A stretch of 56,498 nucleotides of DNA from Paraburkholderia phenazinium (GCF_900100735.1 NZ_FNCJ01000033.1:1-56498), one strand, 5' to 3'. Counted from the first letter of the stretch, positions 1 to 9,613 are shown. Program-made: numbers and translations. Notes: generated by a model not told the origin, from the letters alone.

Positions 1-225
1 ATGAAGCCCCTTCATCAGCCTTCAGGTATCACCCACGGGCTCGAGTTCCTGATCGCCGAGAACTGGTCTGCTGATCAGGCGCTCGCTGTCGTCGAACTTA
101 TCGACGATCTCCGCGAGCGCATCGTCGGGCACTATCAGATTGCGCTCAACGAACTGCTGCGCGAACAGCGCTCGCCTCCTGGAAACCCTCACCCTCCTCG
201 TGACAACGAGGCCGCCCCATTCTGA
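1..225 (+). CDS. small hypothetical protein at the window edge
   Basis: A 74-residue open frame begins at base 1 with ATG, so a longer upstream start cannot be excluded. The protein is mildly acidic, with a predicted helical centre (residues 20-55, rich in Ala, Leu, Glu and Arg) and a Pro-rich hydrophilic tail. No membrane segment, metal-binding cluster or catalytic motif is visible. I do not recognise the family; coding status rests on Burkholderia-like codon use and an uninterrupted frame. No downstream partner is attached, because a gap of more than 300 bases follows. Confidence 0.5.
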   Translation: MKPLHQPSGITHGLEFLIAENWSADQALAVVELIDDLRERIVGHYQIALNELLREQRSPPGNPHPPRDNEAAPF

Positions 226-462
226 CTAACGACCGGCACGCTCGACCATGGGCGCCAACGACTGACCACGGTTGTTGACGCTTTTACTCAACCTTGCGCC
301 GCCGTTTAGTGTCGGATTTGCACCGCCGCTAACAAGCCTGCACGATGCGGTTTTGCGTAATCGGCAGCGCGCCGTGGGACAGAATCGCTTCGACAGTCGG
401 GTAAGTCCCGATGACAGGCTATCCAAGGCGGCTTATCGCGAAATGGCACGATCATGCTTTTA
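226..462. other. intergenic stretch with no supported gene
   Basis: Between the small first gene and the promoter of the dehydrogenase operon. Short frames exist on both strands, but none has a ribosome binding site or protein-like composition. I see no RNA gene or strong hairpin. Confidence 0.5.
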
Positions 463-491
463 TTTACACCGCCAGTCCTCGCACGTATGAT
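463..491 (+). promoter_or_regulatory. sigma-70-like promoter for the SDR operon
   Basis: A -35-like TTTACA (463-468) is separated by exactly 17 bases from a -10-like TATGAT (486-491). It lies 56 bases before the ATG of the short-chain dehydrogenase gene, and an AAGGAG-type ribosome binding site follows just before that ATG. Seen directly; activity is inferred. Confidence 0.5.
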
Positions 492-546
492 GGGCCGAAC
501 AATCATTCCAATCTGCCTCGCAGACCCCTCATCAAGGAGACGCCGG

Positions 547-1320
547 ATGCATGTGAAAGATCTGTTTCAACTGGAAGGCAAGGTGGCGCTGATTACCGGC
601 GGCTCACGCGGGCTCGGTTTGCAGATGGCCGCGGCGCTGGGAGAAATGGGCTGTCGCGTCGCGATTACCGCGCGCAAGGCCGACGAGCTGGGGGAAGCGA
701 AAGCGCATCTGGAAGGGCAAGGCATCGAAGTCAAAACGGTGGTCAACGATCTCGCCAGATTCGAGAGGATTCCAGATCTTGTCAGCGAGGTGATGGAGAC
801 CTACGGCCACATCGATATTCTCGTCAACAACGCCGGCGCGACATGGGGCGCCCCGGCGGAGGACTATCCCGACGAGGCTTGGCACAAGGTCATGAACCTG
901 AATATCAACGCGCCGTTTTTTCTGGCGCGCGAAGTGGGCAAGCGCAGCATGATCCCGCGCCGTGCAGGCAAGATCATCAATATCGCCTCCATCGCTGGCC
1001 TGAAGGGCGCGCCAGCGGGGATGAATACGATTGCCTACAACACGTCGAAGGCCGCTGCAATCAACTTCACGCGGGCGCTGGCATCGGAATGGGGGCGCCA
1101 CAATATCAACGTGAATGCGATTTGCCCGGGGTTCTTTCCCTCGAAGATGTCGGCGGGCCTGCTCGCTACGATGGAACAATCGATCATCGCTCAGTCGCCG
1201 CTGCGCCGGCTCGGCGGCGAGGAGGATCTGAAGGGGGCGGTTGTGTTTCTTGCCAGTGAGGCTTCGCGCCATATTACCGGGCAGCATCTCGCGGTGGACG
1301 GCGGCTCGAGCATCGTGTGA
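547..1320 (+). CDS. short-chain dehydrogenase/reductase (SDR) family oxidoreductase
   Basis: A 257-residue classical SDR, of normal length for the family. It shows the N-terminal Rossmann glycine motif TGGSRGLG, the NNAG motif, the catalytic YNTSK (YxxxK) and a C-terminal VDGG. Start chosen at 547 because AAGGAG sits a few bases upstream; the frame stays open further 5' but without a ribosome binding site. Its likely role is NAD(P)-dependent oxidation or reduction of a hydroxy/keto group. It is the first gene of an apparent operon with an acyl-CoA ligase and a class II aldolase-fold protein. This suggests a carboxylic acid degradation route, substrate unknown. Confidence 0.9.
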   Translation: MHVKDLFQLEGKVALITGGSRGLGLQMAAALGEMGCRVAITARKADELGEAKAHLEGQGIEVKTVVNDLARFERIPDLVSEVMETYGHIDILVNNAGATWGAPAEDYPDEAWHKVMNLNINAPFFLAREVGKRSMIPRRAGKIINIASIAGLKGAPAGMNTIAYNTSKAAAINFTRALASEWGRHNINVNAICPGFFPSKMSAGLLATMEQSIIAQSPLRRLGGEEDLKGAVVFLASEASRHITGQHLAVDGGSSIV

Positions 1321-1388
1321 CGGCGCGCATAAGCACACAAAAAAACGCTAACTCCGATCGATAGCTTTGCATGGGACTGGAGACACTC

Positions 1389-3104
1389 ATGTCCATGAAC
1401 ACTCTTCATTACGCACACTGGCCGGCTGGCGTGCCGCACCATCTGAGCTTGCCGCAGACCAACCTGTTCTATAACGCCGAGGTCTCGGCCACCCGCTTTC
1501 CGGATAAGCCGTTCATCATCTTCTACGACACGCCGGTGAGCTTCGCGCAGTTCAAGGAGGAGGCCGAGCGGATTGCGGGTTTTCTGCAGCAGGAGTGCGC
1601 CGTCAAGGCGGGCGACCGGGTGCTGCTGTACATGCAGAACAGTCCGCAGTGGGTGCTGGCCTACTACGGCATCCTGCGGGCCAACGCGGTGGTGGTGCCG
1701 GTCAATCCGATGAACCTGACCGACGAGGTGCGCCACTATGTGCAGGACAGCGGCGCGACCACCGCCATCGTGCCGCAATGCCTGTATGCGCAGATCGAGC
1801 CTTTGCTGGGCGACGGTCCCGAGCAGGGGCTCAAGCAGGCGATTGTCGCAACCTATAGCGATTACCTGAAACAACCGCCTTCGATCACGCCGCCAGAATT
1901 CATCAGCGCGCCGAGAAAAACGATCGACCATCCAGGCGTGACTCCATGGAGCACGGTGCTCGAACGGCGCCTGGCGCCAGGACCACTGACTGCGGGGCCG
2001 GACGACCTATGTGTTATGCCGTATACCTCGGGCACGACCGGTAAGCCGAAGGGATGCATGCACACGCATCGCAGCGTGATGAGCACGCTGGTGGGCTGCA
2101 GCGTCTGGTTCTCGGGATCGCAGGACAGCACGCACCTGTCGGTCCTGCCGATGTTTCATGTCACCGGCATGCAGGGCGGAATGAACGCGCCGTTGTATGT
2201 GGGCGCAACCATCGTCGTCTTGCCGCGCTGGGATCGCGACGCCGCGGCGCAGTGCATGCAGCGTTATCGCGTGACGTCGTGGCAGTCCATCTCGACCATG
2301 ATGGTCGATTTTCTGTCGAACCCCAAGCTTGCCGAATACGATCTTTCCTGCCTCAGCGGTACGCGCGGAGGCGGCGCGGCGATGCCCGAGGCGATCGCCC
2401 GCAAGCTCAAGGCATTGACCGGCCTTGATTATGTGGAAGGCTACGGCATGTCCGAGACGATCGCGGCCACGCATATCAACCCGCCGCAGCGCCCGAAGCC
2501 GCAATGCCTCGGCATTCCGGTATTCGATCTCGATGCGCGCGTGATCGATCCGGCTACGCTGCAGGAAGTCGCGCAGGGCGAAACCGGCGAAATCGTCGTG
2601 AACGGTCCGCAGATCATGCAGGGCTATTGGCGCAATCCGAAGGGGACGGCTGAAGCGTTTATCGAGCTCGACGGCAAGCGCTTTTTGCGTACCGGCGATC
2701 TGGGGCATATTGATGAAGACGGTTATTTCTTCATGACCGACCGTCTTAAACGAATGATCAACGCGTCGGGTTACAAGGTGTGGCCGGCGGAGGTCGAGGC
2801 GCTGATGTACCAGCACCCGGGCATTCACGAGGTATGTGTGATCGGCGTACAGGACGAGCGTCGCGGCGAGACCGTGAAGGCGCTGGTGGTGCCTGCCGCG
2901 GGGCAGGCCGGTACGCTGACCGAAAGTGAGATCATCGCCTGGGCGCATGAGCACATGGCGCCGTACAAGGCGCCGCGGCTCGTCGAGTTCGTGACGTCGC
3001 TGCCGAAGTCCGGCAGCGGCAAGATTTTGTGGCGCAAACTGCAGGAAGAAGATGCCGCGCGAGTGGCCGCCGCTGCGGCTACGGCTGGCGGGAATCAGGC
3101 GTGA
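1389..3104 (+). CDS. acyl-CoA synthetase (AMP-forming), long-chain fatty acid-CoA ligase type
   Basis: A 571-residue ANL-superfamily adenylate-forming enzyme. The P-loop YTSGTTGKPKG lies near residue 210, YGMSET near 355, and TGDLG with the hinge region near 440. A catalytic Lys region (SGSGKILWR) is close to the C-terminus. Start chosen at 1389 (GGAG about six bases upstream) rather than 1371. The predicted reaction is carboxylate + ATP + CoA to acyl-CoA; the substrate may be a fatty or aryl acid. It follows the SDR gene by 68 bases and precedes the aldolase-like gene by 73 bases on the same strand. Confidence 0.88.
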   Translation: MSMNTLHYAHWPAGVPHHLSLPQTNLFYNAEVSATRFPDKPFIIFYDTPVSFAQFKEEAERIAGFLQQECAVKAGDRVLLYMQNSPQWVLAYYGILRANAVVVPVNPMNLTDEVRHYVQDSGATTAIVPQCLYAQIEPLLGDGPEQGLKQAIVATYSDYLKQPPSITPPEFISAPRKTIDHPGVTPWSTVLERRLAPGPLTAGPDDLCVMPYTSGTTGKPKGCMHTHRSVMSTLVGCSVWFSGSQDSTHLSVLPMFHVTGMQGGMNAPLYVGATIVVLPRWDRDAAAQCMQRYRVTSWQSISTMMVDFLSNPKLAEYDLSCLSGTRGGGAAMPEAIARKLKALTGLDYVEGYGMSETIAATHINPPQRPKPQCLGIPVFDLDARVIDPATLQEVAQGETGEIVVNGPQIMQGYWRNPKGTAEAFIELDGKRFLRTGDLGHIDEDGYFFMTDRLKRMINASGYKVWPAEVEALMYQHPGIHEVCVIGVQDERRGETVKALVVPAAGQAGTLTESEIIAWAHEHMAPYKAPRLVEFVTSLPKSGSGKILWRKLQEEDAARVAAAAATAGGNQA

Positions 3105-3177
3105 CGTCGGTCGACATGGCACTAGCTCGACCGTTCGCCTGCATCGTTGAGGTAAGGCTGCTTATCCGAGGACACGT

Positions 3178-3948
3178 ATGATCAATACCGCGCTCGACAT
3201 TCCTGATGTCCGCCACCTGGTTTCGCCGGAAGAATGGCAGGTGCGCCTCGATCTGGCCGCGGCGTACCGGTTGGTCGCCCTGTTCGGTTGGGACGACCTG
3301 GTGTTCACGCACATTTCTGCGCGCGTGCCGGGGCACGACGATCAGTTTCTGATCAACCCCTACGGCTTCTTCTTCGAGGAAATCACTGCCTCGAGTCTCG
3401 TCAAGGTGGATCACCACGGCCAGCCCGTGATGCCGACGCCGTTCGACGTCAATCCTGCGGGATTCGTGATTCATAGCGCCGTGCATGAAGCGCGACGTGA
3501 AGTGACTTGCGTGCTGCATACGCATACGCCTCATGGCGTGGCGGTGGCGGCGCAGCAAGAAGGGTTGTTGCCGCTCTCGCAGCAAGCGAGCTTTGTGCTG
3601 ACCAGTCTCGCTTATCACGCGTATGAAGGCGTGGCGTTGCGCGAAGCCGAGAAGGCGCGGCTCGTGGCGGATCTCGGCAGTGCCAACTACATGATGCTGC
3701 GCAACCATGGCTTGTTGACCTGCGGACGTTCGATACCCGAAGCGTTTCAGGCGATGTACCTGTTCGAAGCGGCTTGCCGGATTCAGATCTTCGCGCAGGG
3801 CGGCGGCAAGCTGACCGAAGTGCCGCAGTCGATTATCGACACCATGGGCGAGCAGGCCCGCGAGGTCAGCAAAGGGCAGGGCGCGAATCTGGTGTGGCCG
3901 GGGCTGTTGCGCCGGCTCGCGCGGCGCAATCCCGGGTACGATCTGTAG
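3178..3948 (+). CDS. class II aldolase/adducin family protein
   Basis: A 256-residue protein with the class II aldolase/adducin fold. Metal-ligand histidines appear in HTHTPHG (about residue 115) and NHGLL (about 176). Relatives include fuculose-phosphate aldolase and many adducin-like proteins of unknown substrate; lack of a phosphosugar context argues against a sugar aldolase. It is the last gene of the SDR/ligase/aldolase unit and ends five bases before the convergent acetyltransferase gene, leaving almost no room for a terminator. Confidence 0.85.
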   Translation: MINTALDIPDVRHLVSPEEWQVRLDLAAAYRLVALFGWDDLVFTHISARVPGHDDQFLINPYGFFFEEITASSLVKVDHHGQPVMPTPFDVNPAGFVIHSAVHEARREVTCVLHTHTPHGVAVAAQQEGLLPLSQQASFVLTSLAYHAYEGVALREAEKARLVADLGSANYMMLRNHGLLTCGRSIPEAFQAMYLFEAACRIQIFAQGGGKLTEVPQSIIDTMGEQAREVSKGQGANLVWPGLLRRLARRNPGYDL

Positions 3949-3952
3949 GGAA

Positions 3953-4471
3953 TTAGTCCGTAGCCAGCATCACCATGTTCTCGTGCCGGGTGCCGCCAAG
4001 TTCAAAGTAGGTTATGCCGTCCTGCGTCATGCCTTGCGAGCGATAGAACGAGATCGCCTTGTCGTTTTGCGAGTTCACCGTGAGCCAGACCGAGCGGTTG
4101 CCTGTGTGCGACCGCGCGATGTCTCTGGCTCGGGCGAGCAAGGCCGAGCCTATCCCTTGGCCGGAAAACGAGGCCTGAACATAAAGTGTTTCAATCTCGG
4201 TGGTGATGTCGGCATGGTGCGAGCCGAAGCGGATCACGACATAGCCGGCGAGATTGCCGCCGTCTGCTGACTCAGCGATCAGTAAGGCGGCGTGAGGATC
4301 CTCGGCAAGAGCAAGGATTCGCTCAGGTGTGAAGGTCGCCAGCACATATTGCGCAATCACATCCGAGACGCCCGCCGCTGCATAGGTATGCACCCAGACA
4401 TGCGCGCCGAGCACCGCGATACGCGGCGCGTCCTCTGGCCTGGCTGCTCGAATCGAGTACGGGGTAGTCAT
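3953..4471 (-). CDS. GNAT family N-acetyltransferase
   Basis: A 172-residue GNAT protein. The acetyl-CoA pyrophosphate-binding motif A is visible as SGQGIGSALL (about residue 103-112), followed by helix alpha-3 and a C-terminal SFYRSQGM motif typical of the fold. Substrate unknown. It starts nine bases after the stop of the alpha/beta hydrolase gene, so the two are probably co-transcribed on the minus strand. Confidence 0.85.
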   Translation of the reverse strand: MTTPYSIRAARPEDAPRIAVLGAHVWVHTYAAAGVSDVIAQYVLATFTPERILALAEDPHAALLIAESADGGNLAGYVVIRFGSHHADITTEIETLYVQASFSGQGIGSALLARARDIARSHTGNRSVWLTVNSQNDKAISFYRSQGMTQDGITYFELGGTRHENMVMLATD

Positions 4472-4480
4472 GGCGTTCGT

Positions 4481-5293
4481 TTAGGGGAATCTGCTGGTGA
4501 GCGCCATTCTATCGGTCGTCTCGGAGGTGACAAAGTCCTGGATCAGTCGGGCGACGTCGAGCGGCGACTCGAGCGGAGACAAATGGCCGGTCTGCGGCAC
4601 CACATGCATGCGTGCGTGCGGAATGTAGGGAAGCAGTTTCGTCTGCAGTGTTTCGACGCTATCGACGCGGTCCTGTTCACCGGCAATGACAATGGCGGGG
4701 GCATCGATTGCCGCGACCTCGCGGGTGATGTCTTCGAAGCTCGTACGCAGCGGCCATGCAGCCTTGGCCTGCGGCGCGCCGCGCAGACTATCTTCGATTA
4801 CCTGCTGACGATGTGCCGGGCTAAGCGGCCTGGCGGTGAGCATCTGATCCACCGCCATCTCGACCGAGGCGCGCGATGCGTAGGCAAGCTCCATCTCAGC
4901 GCGGATCTCGGCGGGCAGTTCGAGCGGAACCGGTGGGGACGGTGCAACCATCACCAGCCCGGCGAGACCTTGCGGACGCCGTGACGCCAGCAACTGGGCG
5001 ATCTTGCCGCCCATGGAGTGCCCGACGAGGACGAACCGGTCGAGCTTCAGCGCGTCGATCACGCCTTGAGCATCGTCGGCGAAGTCGGCGAGTGCATAGC
5101 CGTCAGCCGGAGCATCCGAGTCGCCCCAGCCGCGATGATCCAGTGCTACTGTCCGGTACGCGTTCGGTAGTGCGGCGATGACGTCGCGCCATGTCCGCGA
5201 CGAGCCGCCCCAGTAGTGCAGAAAAACGATGGCGGGCGTACCGCTGCCCTGATCGTTGACGTGAATGTGAATGCCGTTTGCCAGGATCTTCAT
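4481..5293 (-). CDS. alpha/beta hydrolase
   Basis: A 270-residue alpha/beta-hydrolase with the nucleophile elbow GHSMGG (Ser near residue 93), an oxyanion HYWGG region near residue 27 and a C-terminal catalytic TGHLSPLE (His near 242). Start supported by GGAG nine bases upstream. It is divergent from the LysR gene at 5433 across a 139-base gap, the classic arrangement of a LysR regulator and its target. Substrate (ester, lactone or haloacid) cannot be read from the sequence. Confidence 0.88.
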   Translation of the reverse strand: MKILANGIHIHVNDQGSGTPAIVFLHYWGGSSRTWRDVIAALPNAYRTVALDHRGWGDSDAPADGYALADFADDAQGVIDALKLDRFVLVGHSMGGKIAQLLASRRPQGLAGLVMVAPSPPVPLELPAEIRAEMELAYASRASVEMAVDQMLTARPLSPAHRQQVIEDSLRGAPQAKAAWPLRTSFEDITREVAAIDAPAIVIAGEQDRVDSVETLQTKLLPYIPHARMHVVPQTGHLSPLESPLDVARLIQDFVTSETTDRMALTSRFP

Positions 5294-5432
5294 TGCAATG
5301 CTCCGTCGCTACCCAAGGTGGTTGGATCCCGTGTCTTCCGGACCCTGAAGCGATGGTAGATTGGATCATTGGGCGCGATAATCCCGTATCCAGTATCATC
5401 ACTCAATCATAAAATTCCCGAATGGGTGCGCA

Positions 5433-6341
5433 ATGGATCGTTTTGCGAGCATTGCCGTATTTGTAGCCGCGGTCGACGAAGGCAGTCTGGTGGCGGCCGG
5501 CAGGCGTTCCGGCTTGTCGGCTTCGATGGCGGGCAAGTATCTCAGCGCGCTGGAGGCCGATCTGAATGTGCGCTTGTTGCAGCGGAGCACACGCAGCCTG
5601 AGCCTCACAGACGCCGGCCGCGCCTACTACCTCCGCTGCAAGCGGATTCTTGAAGAGATGGACGACGCCAACCGCGAGGCGAGCGACGCGCATAGCACCG
5701 CGCGTGGAACCTTGCGCGTCGCGGCGCCGGTCACGTTCGGCGCGATGCATCTGGGCGACGTAGTGGCGCGCTACCTCGAGAACCATCCCCATGTGAACGT
5801 CGAGGTGTCGTTGGACGATCGCTACGTCGATCTGCAGAACGACGGCATCGATGTCGCGATCCGCATTGGCCGTTTGCCGGATTCGCAGCTGGTGGCCCGG
5901 CGTCTCGCGCCGTGCCGGATGACACTGTGTGCCTCGCCAGCATTCCTTGCGCGTGAGGGCGTGCCGAGCAAGCCGGAGGATTTGCGGCGCGCGCCGCGAC
6001 TCGCCTTCAACGAGGCCGTCTCGATCTCAGGGTGGAAGCTGACGGACAAAGCGGGCCGCGAGCACGTGATCGATGGACCCTATCGCATGCAGGCCAACAA
6101 CATGCAGATGTTGCTTTCGGCTACGCTCGCCGGTGTCGGAGTGGCCTATGGTCCCACCTTTGTTTTTGGACCGCATATCCGCGCTAAAGAACTGGTTGAA
6201 CTGTTGCCTGGCTATCGAGCGCCTGAATTGACGGTGCATGCGGTTTATCCGACCGCGCGTTATGTGCCATCGAAAGTGCGGCGTTTCATTGACTACCTCG
6301 CTGAAGCTTTCGGCGATAAACCGTCGTGGGACGAGTATTAG
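5433..6341 (+). CDS. LysR family transcriptional regulator
   Basis: A 302-residue LysR regulator. The N-terminal winged helix-turn-helix (residues 1-60, with ...AGRRSGLSASMAGKYLSALE) is followed by a LysR-type effector domain (about 88-290). The opening MDRFASIAVFVAAVDEGS resembles the large LysR subgroup that often acts beside single oxidoreductase or hydrolase genes. It is transcribed away from the alpha/beta hydrolase/GNAT pair, which it probably controls; that is inference from arrangement. Confidence 0.9.
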   Translation: MDRFASIAVFVAAVDEGSLVAAGRRSGLSASMAGKYLSALEADLNVRLLQRSTRSLSLTDAGRAYYLRCKRILEEMDDANREASDAHSTARGTLRVAAPVTFGAMHLGDVVARYLENHPHVNVEVSLDDRYVDLQNDGIDVAIRIGRLPDSQLVARRLAPCRMTLCASPAFLAREGVPSKPEDLRRAPRLAFNEAVSISGWKLTDKAGREHVIDGPYRMQANNMQMLLSATLAGVGVAYGPTFVFGPHIRAKELVELLPGYRAPELTVHAVYPTARYVPSKVRRFIDYLAEAFGDKPSWDEY

Positions 6342-6415
6342 CGGAGCGCGGCCTGGACTTTTGCCGCGTGCTTATGGGCGTACGACATAGTGTGTTTAAC
6401 CTCAAGGAGATTGGT

Positions 6416-6892
6416 ATGGCGCATGGCGAGCACAAGTACAAGGTCTCAGTGCAGTGGACGGGTAACCGCGGTAGCGGCACGTCGGGTTATCGCGACTACG
6501 GCCGCGACCACACGATTAGCGCCGGTAGCAAGCCGGACATTCCGGGCTCGTCGGACCCCGCCTTTCTAGGCGACGCTGCACGCTGGAATCCTGAAGACCT
6601 GCTGGTCGCCTCCGCATCCGCGTGTCACAAGCTTTGGTACCTGCATCTGTGCTCGGATGCGGGCATCGCGGTGCTGGATTACCGCGACCATGCGGAAGGC
6701 ACGATGGTCGACGGCGCACAACACGGCCAGTTTACGCAGATCGTGCTGCACCCACATGTGACGATCCGCGCAGGGGATGACCGTGAGTTGGCGGAGCGTC
6801 TGCACCATGTGGCACACGAGAAGTGCTATATCGCGAACTCGGTCAATTTCCCGATTGTGTGCGAGCCGAGTATCGAGCTTGCTGCAGCCTGA
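6416..6892 (+). CDS. OsmC family protein (thiol-dependent peroxidase type)
   Basis: A 158-residue OsmC/Ohr-fold protein. The two expected redox cysteines appear in SASACHKLW (about residue 79) and HEKCYIANS (about 141), both with typical surroundings. Start chosen at 6416 because AAGGAG lies about eight bases upstream; the open frame extends 30 codons further but overlaps the preceding LysR stop. Likely role: detoxification of organic hydroperoxides in the cytoplasm. It sits just after the LysR gene on the same strand. Confidence 0.88.
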   Translation: MAHGEHKYKVSVQWTGNRGSGTSGYRDYGRDHTISAGSKPDIPGSSDPAFLGDAARWNPEDLLVASASACHKLWYLHLCSDAGIAVLDYRDHAEGTMVDGAQHGQFTQIVLHPHVTIRAGDDRELAERLHHVAHEKCYIANSVNFPIVCEPSIELAAA

Positions 6893-6956
6893 GGGTTTGT
6901 GAAACTGATGTGAGCGTGCGGGCCTGATTCGTGGATGGTCCGCAAGTCCCATCGCA

Positions 6957-8423
6957 TCAAGCGGGTAGGCCGTTATCGCTTCTGCGCTGAAAGCAGATAT
7001 CGTCAACCGCCGGCTCCAGCGGTGCGGTGGCACGGTCGATCACACCTTCCGCATTGCGCTTAAATGTGAACTGGAGCGTGGGGAAGAAGCGTCCCAGTCG
7101 CTCTTCCCCATCTTGCTTGAGATCGAACGTCTCGCCATCGCGGCATAGCAGCGTGCCGGCCAAGCCACCCCAGCACCAGCGCAAGCCCTCGCTTTCTGCG
7201 GATACCACAAGCTCGCCATACGCCGGGTGCGCGTATTTGCCGGCGTAGTGCGCAAGGGGCAGATTGGGTTCGCTGCGCTGAGCGTCGAATGCTTCGCGCT
7301 TGCGCCGCTCGGTCTCTTCCGCTTCGAGTGCCTTGACGCGCTCGGCGCGAAACCTGTCCGGCCAGTCCAGAGGCTCTCGCGAACGCAACTGGTCGAAGAT
7401 CGTATAGCTAAGCAACTGGCGCACGTTGCTGGGATCGCAGTTGGTCAGGATCGCCACGCCGATTCCATGGTCGGGCAACATGCTCATCATCGTGCCCCAG
7501 CCGAGCGTGGAACCGGTATGCGAGACCGTCCGATCGCCGCGATATTGCCCGCAACCGAGCCCCAGGCCGTAATGGCATGCGCCGATCTCGCTGAACCCGG
7601 AGTCTCCCTCAAACACGTGCGATGCCATCATCTGCTCGACCACGTCTTGGGAGAGCAATTGCACGCCATTTACGCGCCCCTTGGAAAGCAGGAAGCCTAA
7701 CCACTTTGCCATGTCAACGATAGAGGCATTGATCCCACCGGCCGGCGTTGTCTGTATGGGCCATTGCTTACCCCGGTAGGCGTGGCCGGCTTCGATTGGA
7801 TGGGGGTGGGCGTGGTCGTTGGAGGCCTCCAGCTCGCTCAATGAAAAGCCGAAATTCGTAAAACCCAATGGGCTCAGCAACCGGTCTGTGGTAAAGGCTT
7901 CCCAGCTCTGTCCGCTGACCCGCTCCGCGACGGCACCCGCGACAAGATAGCCGAGATTGTTGTATTGCCACACCTCCCGCAGCGCCTTGTTTGGTTGCAG
8001 ATAGCGCATGGCCTCCAGCATGTCCGCCCGCGAGCGCGCGCCCGGCAGCGACCAGATCCTGTCGTGACGCGGCAGGCCGCTTTGATGGGTCAGCACGTCG
8101 TGTACGGTGAGTTGTTCCGAAGCGAGCGGATCTTGAAGCTCGAAGTCCGGCAATACATCGCGAATGCGGGTGTGCCAGTCCAGCTTCTGCTCATCCACCA
8201 GCAGCCCCAGTCCGGCAGCAGTGAACGATTTGGTCAGAGAGCAAATCATGAACTGCGTGTCGAGCGTAACGGGCAAGCCACTTCCCATGTCGCGCGTGCC
8301 GTATGCCTTCAGCTTGATGATGTCGTTGTTTTGCATCACGGCGAGCGCAAGTCCGGGCACATCCCAGTGCGCCATGGCTTCTTCGACAAGACCGTCCAGC
8401 TTGCTCAAATCGGGCACGCTCAT
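6957..8423 (-). CDS. serine hydrolase, class C beta-lactamase-related
   Basis: A 488-residue protein of the beta-lactamase class C / D-aminopeptidase superfamily. The nucleophile motif SLTK is at residues 62-65, YNN lies near 154, and the third motif HTGS near 300. The beta-lactamase domain takes up about 1-350; the rest looks like the C-terminal domain of DUF3471-type hydrolases. There is no signal peptide, so a cytoplasmic esterase or peptidase is more likely than a periplasmic beta-lactamase. Start supported by GGAGG nine bases upstream. The neighbouring PhzF gene has the same orientation. Confidence 0.88.
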   Translation of the reverse strand: MSVPDLSKLDGLVEEAMAHWDVPGLALAVMQNNDIIKLKAYGTRDMGSGLPVTLDTQFMICSLTKSFTAAGLGLLVDEQKLDWHTRIRDVLPDFELQDPLASEQLTVHDVLTHQSGLPRHDRIWSLPGARSRADMLEAMRYLQPNKALREVWQYNNLGYLVAGAVAERVSGQSWEAFTTDRLLSPLGFTNFGFSLSELEASNDHAHPHPIEAGHAYRGKQWPIQTTPAGGINASIVDMAKWLGFLLSKGRVNGVQLLSQDVVEQMMASHVFEGDSGFSEIGACHYGLGLGCGQYRGDRTVSHTGSTLGWGTMMSMLPDHGIGVAILTNCDPSNVRQLLSYTIFDQLRSREPLDWPDRFRAERVKALEAEETERRKREAFDAQRSEPNLPLAHYAGKYAHPAYGELVVSAESEGLRWCWGGLAGTLLCRDGETFDLKQDGEERLGRFFPTLQFTFKRNAEGVIDRATAPLEPAVDDICFQRRSDNGLPA

Positions 8424-8506
8424 TTGATCTGTTCCTCCGTGATGGGTGTTTGGAGAATTATGCGATTCGCATAGATGGAGTCATCGCTGGGGTCGGGCGT
8501 ATGCCT

Positions 8507-9364
8507 TTACAACGTGACGACGCCACGTCCGAGCTCGATCACACGACCGCCAACCCGGATTTCTCCACTGGTACCGACCGAAAGGCGCATTAACGAAGGG
8601 CGGCCGACCGCTTCACCTTGCTCGACCAGAAAACTGGCTGGCAACGCGTGCCGGTTGGCAAGTAGCCACCCGCCCAGGTTCGCGCAGGCCGACCCGGTAC
8701 CCGCGTCTTCGAGGACAGCACCTTGCTGGACGAAGAAGTAGCGGGACAGCACCTTGTGTGGATTGTCCGGGTCGAATGCAAACACGTAGGCTGTCTTGCG
8801 GCCGAGAATGCTTTGCGGCCAGCTATCCAGGCGTGTACTGTCGGGGCGCGCCCGGCGCACAGCGTCGATGCTGTTGAGGGCGACAAGCAGGTGATGCGCG
8901 CCGGTGTCGATCCATACGGGTGAGGTGAGCAGATCGTCTTCACGCAGGCCGAGCAGGGCCGCTGTCTCGGCATCGGACAATTCACAGGCGGCAGTCTTCG
9001 GTTGCCCCGCGTGCGGTGCGGCGAAGGTCCACACGTCGCCGTCCGCGCGCACGGGCACAACTCCGGCCTTGAATTCGAGCTTAAGGTCGTCACCGGTCTT
9101 GAAGAGGTCCCGGACTACGTGCGCGCTGCCGAGCGTGGGGTGCCCGGCAAAGGGCATCTCGTAGCCGGGCGTGAAAATGCGCACCCGCGCCTGGGCACGC
9201 TCCGATGGCAAGACGAATGTCGTCTCCGAGAGGTTGAATTGCCTGGTGAGTGCCTGCATGGTGGAGTCGTCCATACCGCGTGCATCTTCGAACACGCAAA
9301 GCCCATTGCCACCGAAGGTAGATTCGGCAAACACATTGAGCAGGCGGAAAGCATAAGTAGCCAT
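8507..9364 (-). CDS. PhzF family isomerase/epimerase-like protein
   Basis: A 285-residue PhzF-fold protein, of normal length. It begins YAFRLLNVFAES, has the catalytic Glu in NLSETTFV (about residue 46), the conserved GHPTLG (about 75) and a glycine-rich GTGSACANLGGW in the second half. PhzF relatives include DHHA isomerase of phenazine synthesis, but no other phz gene is present, so the substrate is unknown. It precedes the serine hydrolase in the same direction with an 83-base gap. Confidence 0.88.
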   Translation of the reverse strand: MATYAFRLLNVFAESTFGGNGLCVFEDARGMDDSTMQALTRQFNLSETTFVLPSERAQARVRIFTPGYEMPFAGHPTLGSAHVVRDLFKTGDDLKLEFKAGVVPVRADGDVWTFAAPHAGQPKTAACELSDAETAALLGLREDDLLTSPVWIDTGAHHLLVALNSIDAVRRARPDSTRLDSWPQSILGRKTAYVFAFDPDNPHKVLSRYFFVQQGAVLEDAGTGSACANLGGWLLANRHALPASFLVEQGEAVGRPSLMRLSVGTSGEIRVGGRVIELGRGVVTL

Positions 9365-9409
9365 TCAATTCTCGCGTAAATGAAATGAGGTGCTCGGTAG
9401 TGCGTGAAG

Positions 9410-9613
9410 TTACTTGCCGGGAATCAGGATCGACAGAATCAGATCGATTTCCTTCTGCGTGACGTGCGCTCCTTCGAGGGTCGAATAGCCGACGAAGGCC
9501 CAATAAGACCATCGCCCCAAGGTTTGGGCCTCGGCTTTAGTCCGTCCTGCACCCCGCAACAACGTGGTCAGCCAGGCCAGCCGACAACCAGTCTTCCTTG
9601 CTTTTCTTATCAT
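9410..9613 (-). CDS. possible small hypothetical protein
   Basis: A 67-residue reading (MIRKARKTG... to ...SILIPGK). The C-terminal half (WSYWAFVGYSTLEGAHV, then KEIDLILS) looks like folded protein, whereas the frame upstream of this Met has low-quality, shadow-like composition. A GGTGA sequence precedes the ATG at loose spacing. It sits between phzF and the divergent DUF4336 gene. I do not recognise a family. Confidence 0.35.
   Translation of the reverse strand: MIRKARKTGCRLAWLTTLLRGAGRTKAEAQTLGRWSYWAFVGYSTLEGAHVTQKEIDLILSILIPGK

Noticed and set aside
8507..9364. Phenazine biosynthesis locus
   Set aside because: Only a PhzF-like gene is present, without any phzA-E or G neighbours.
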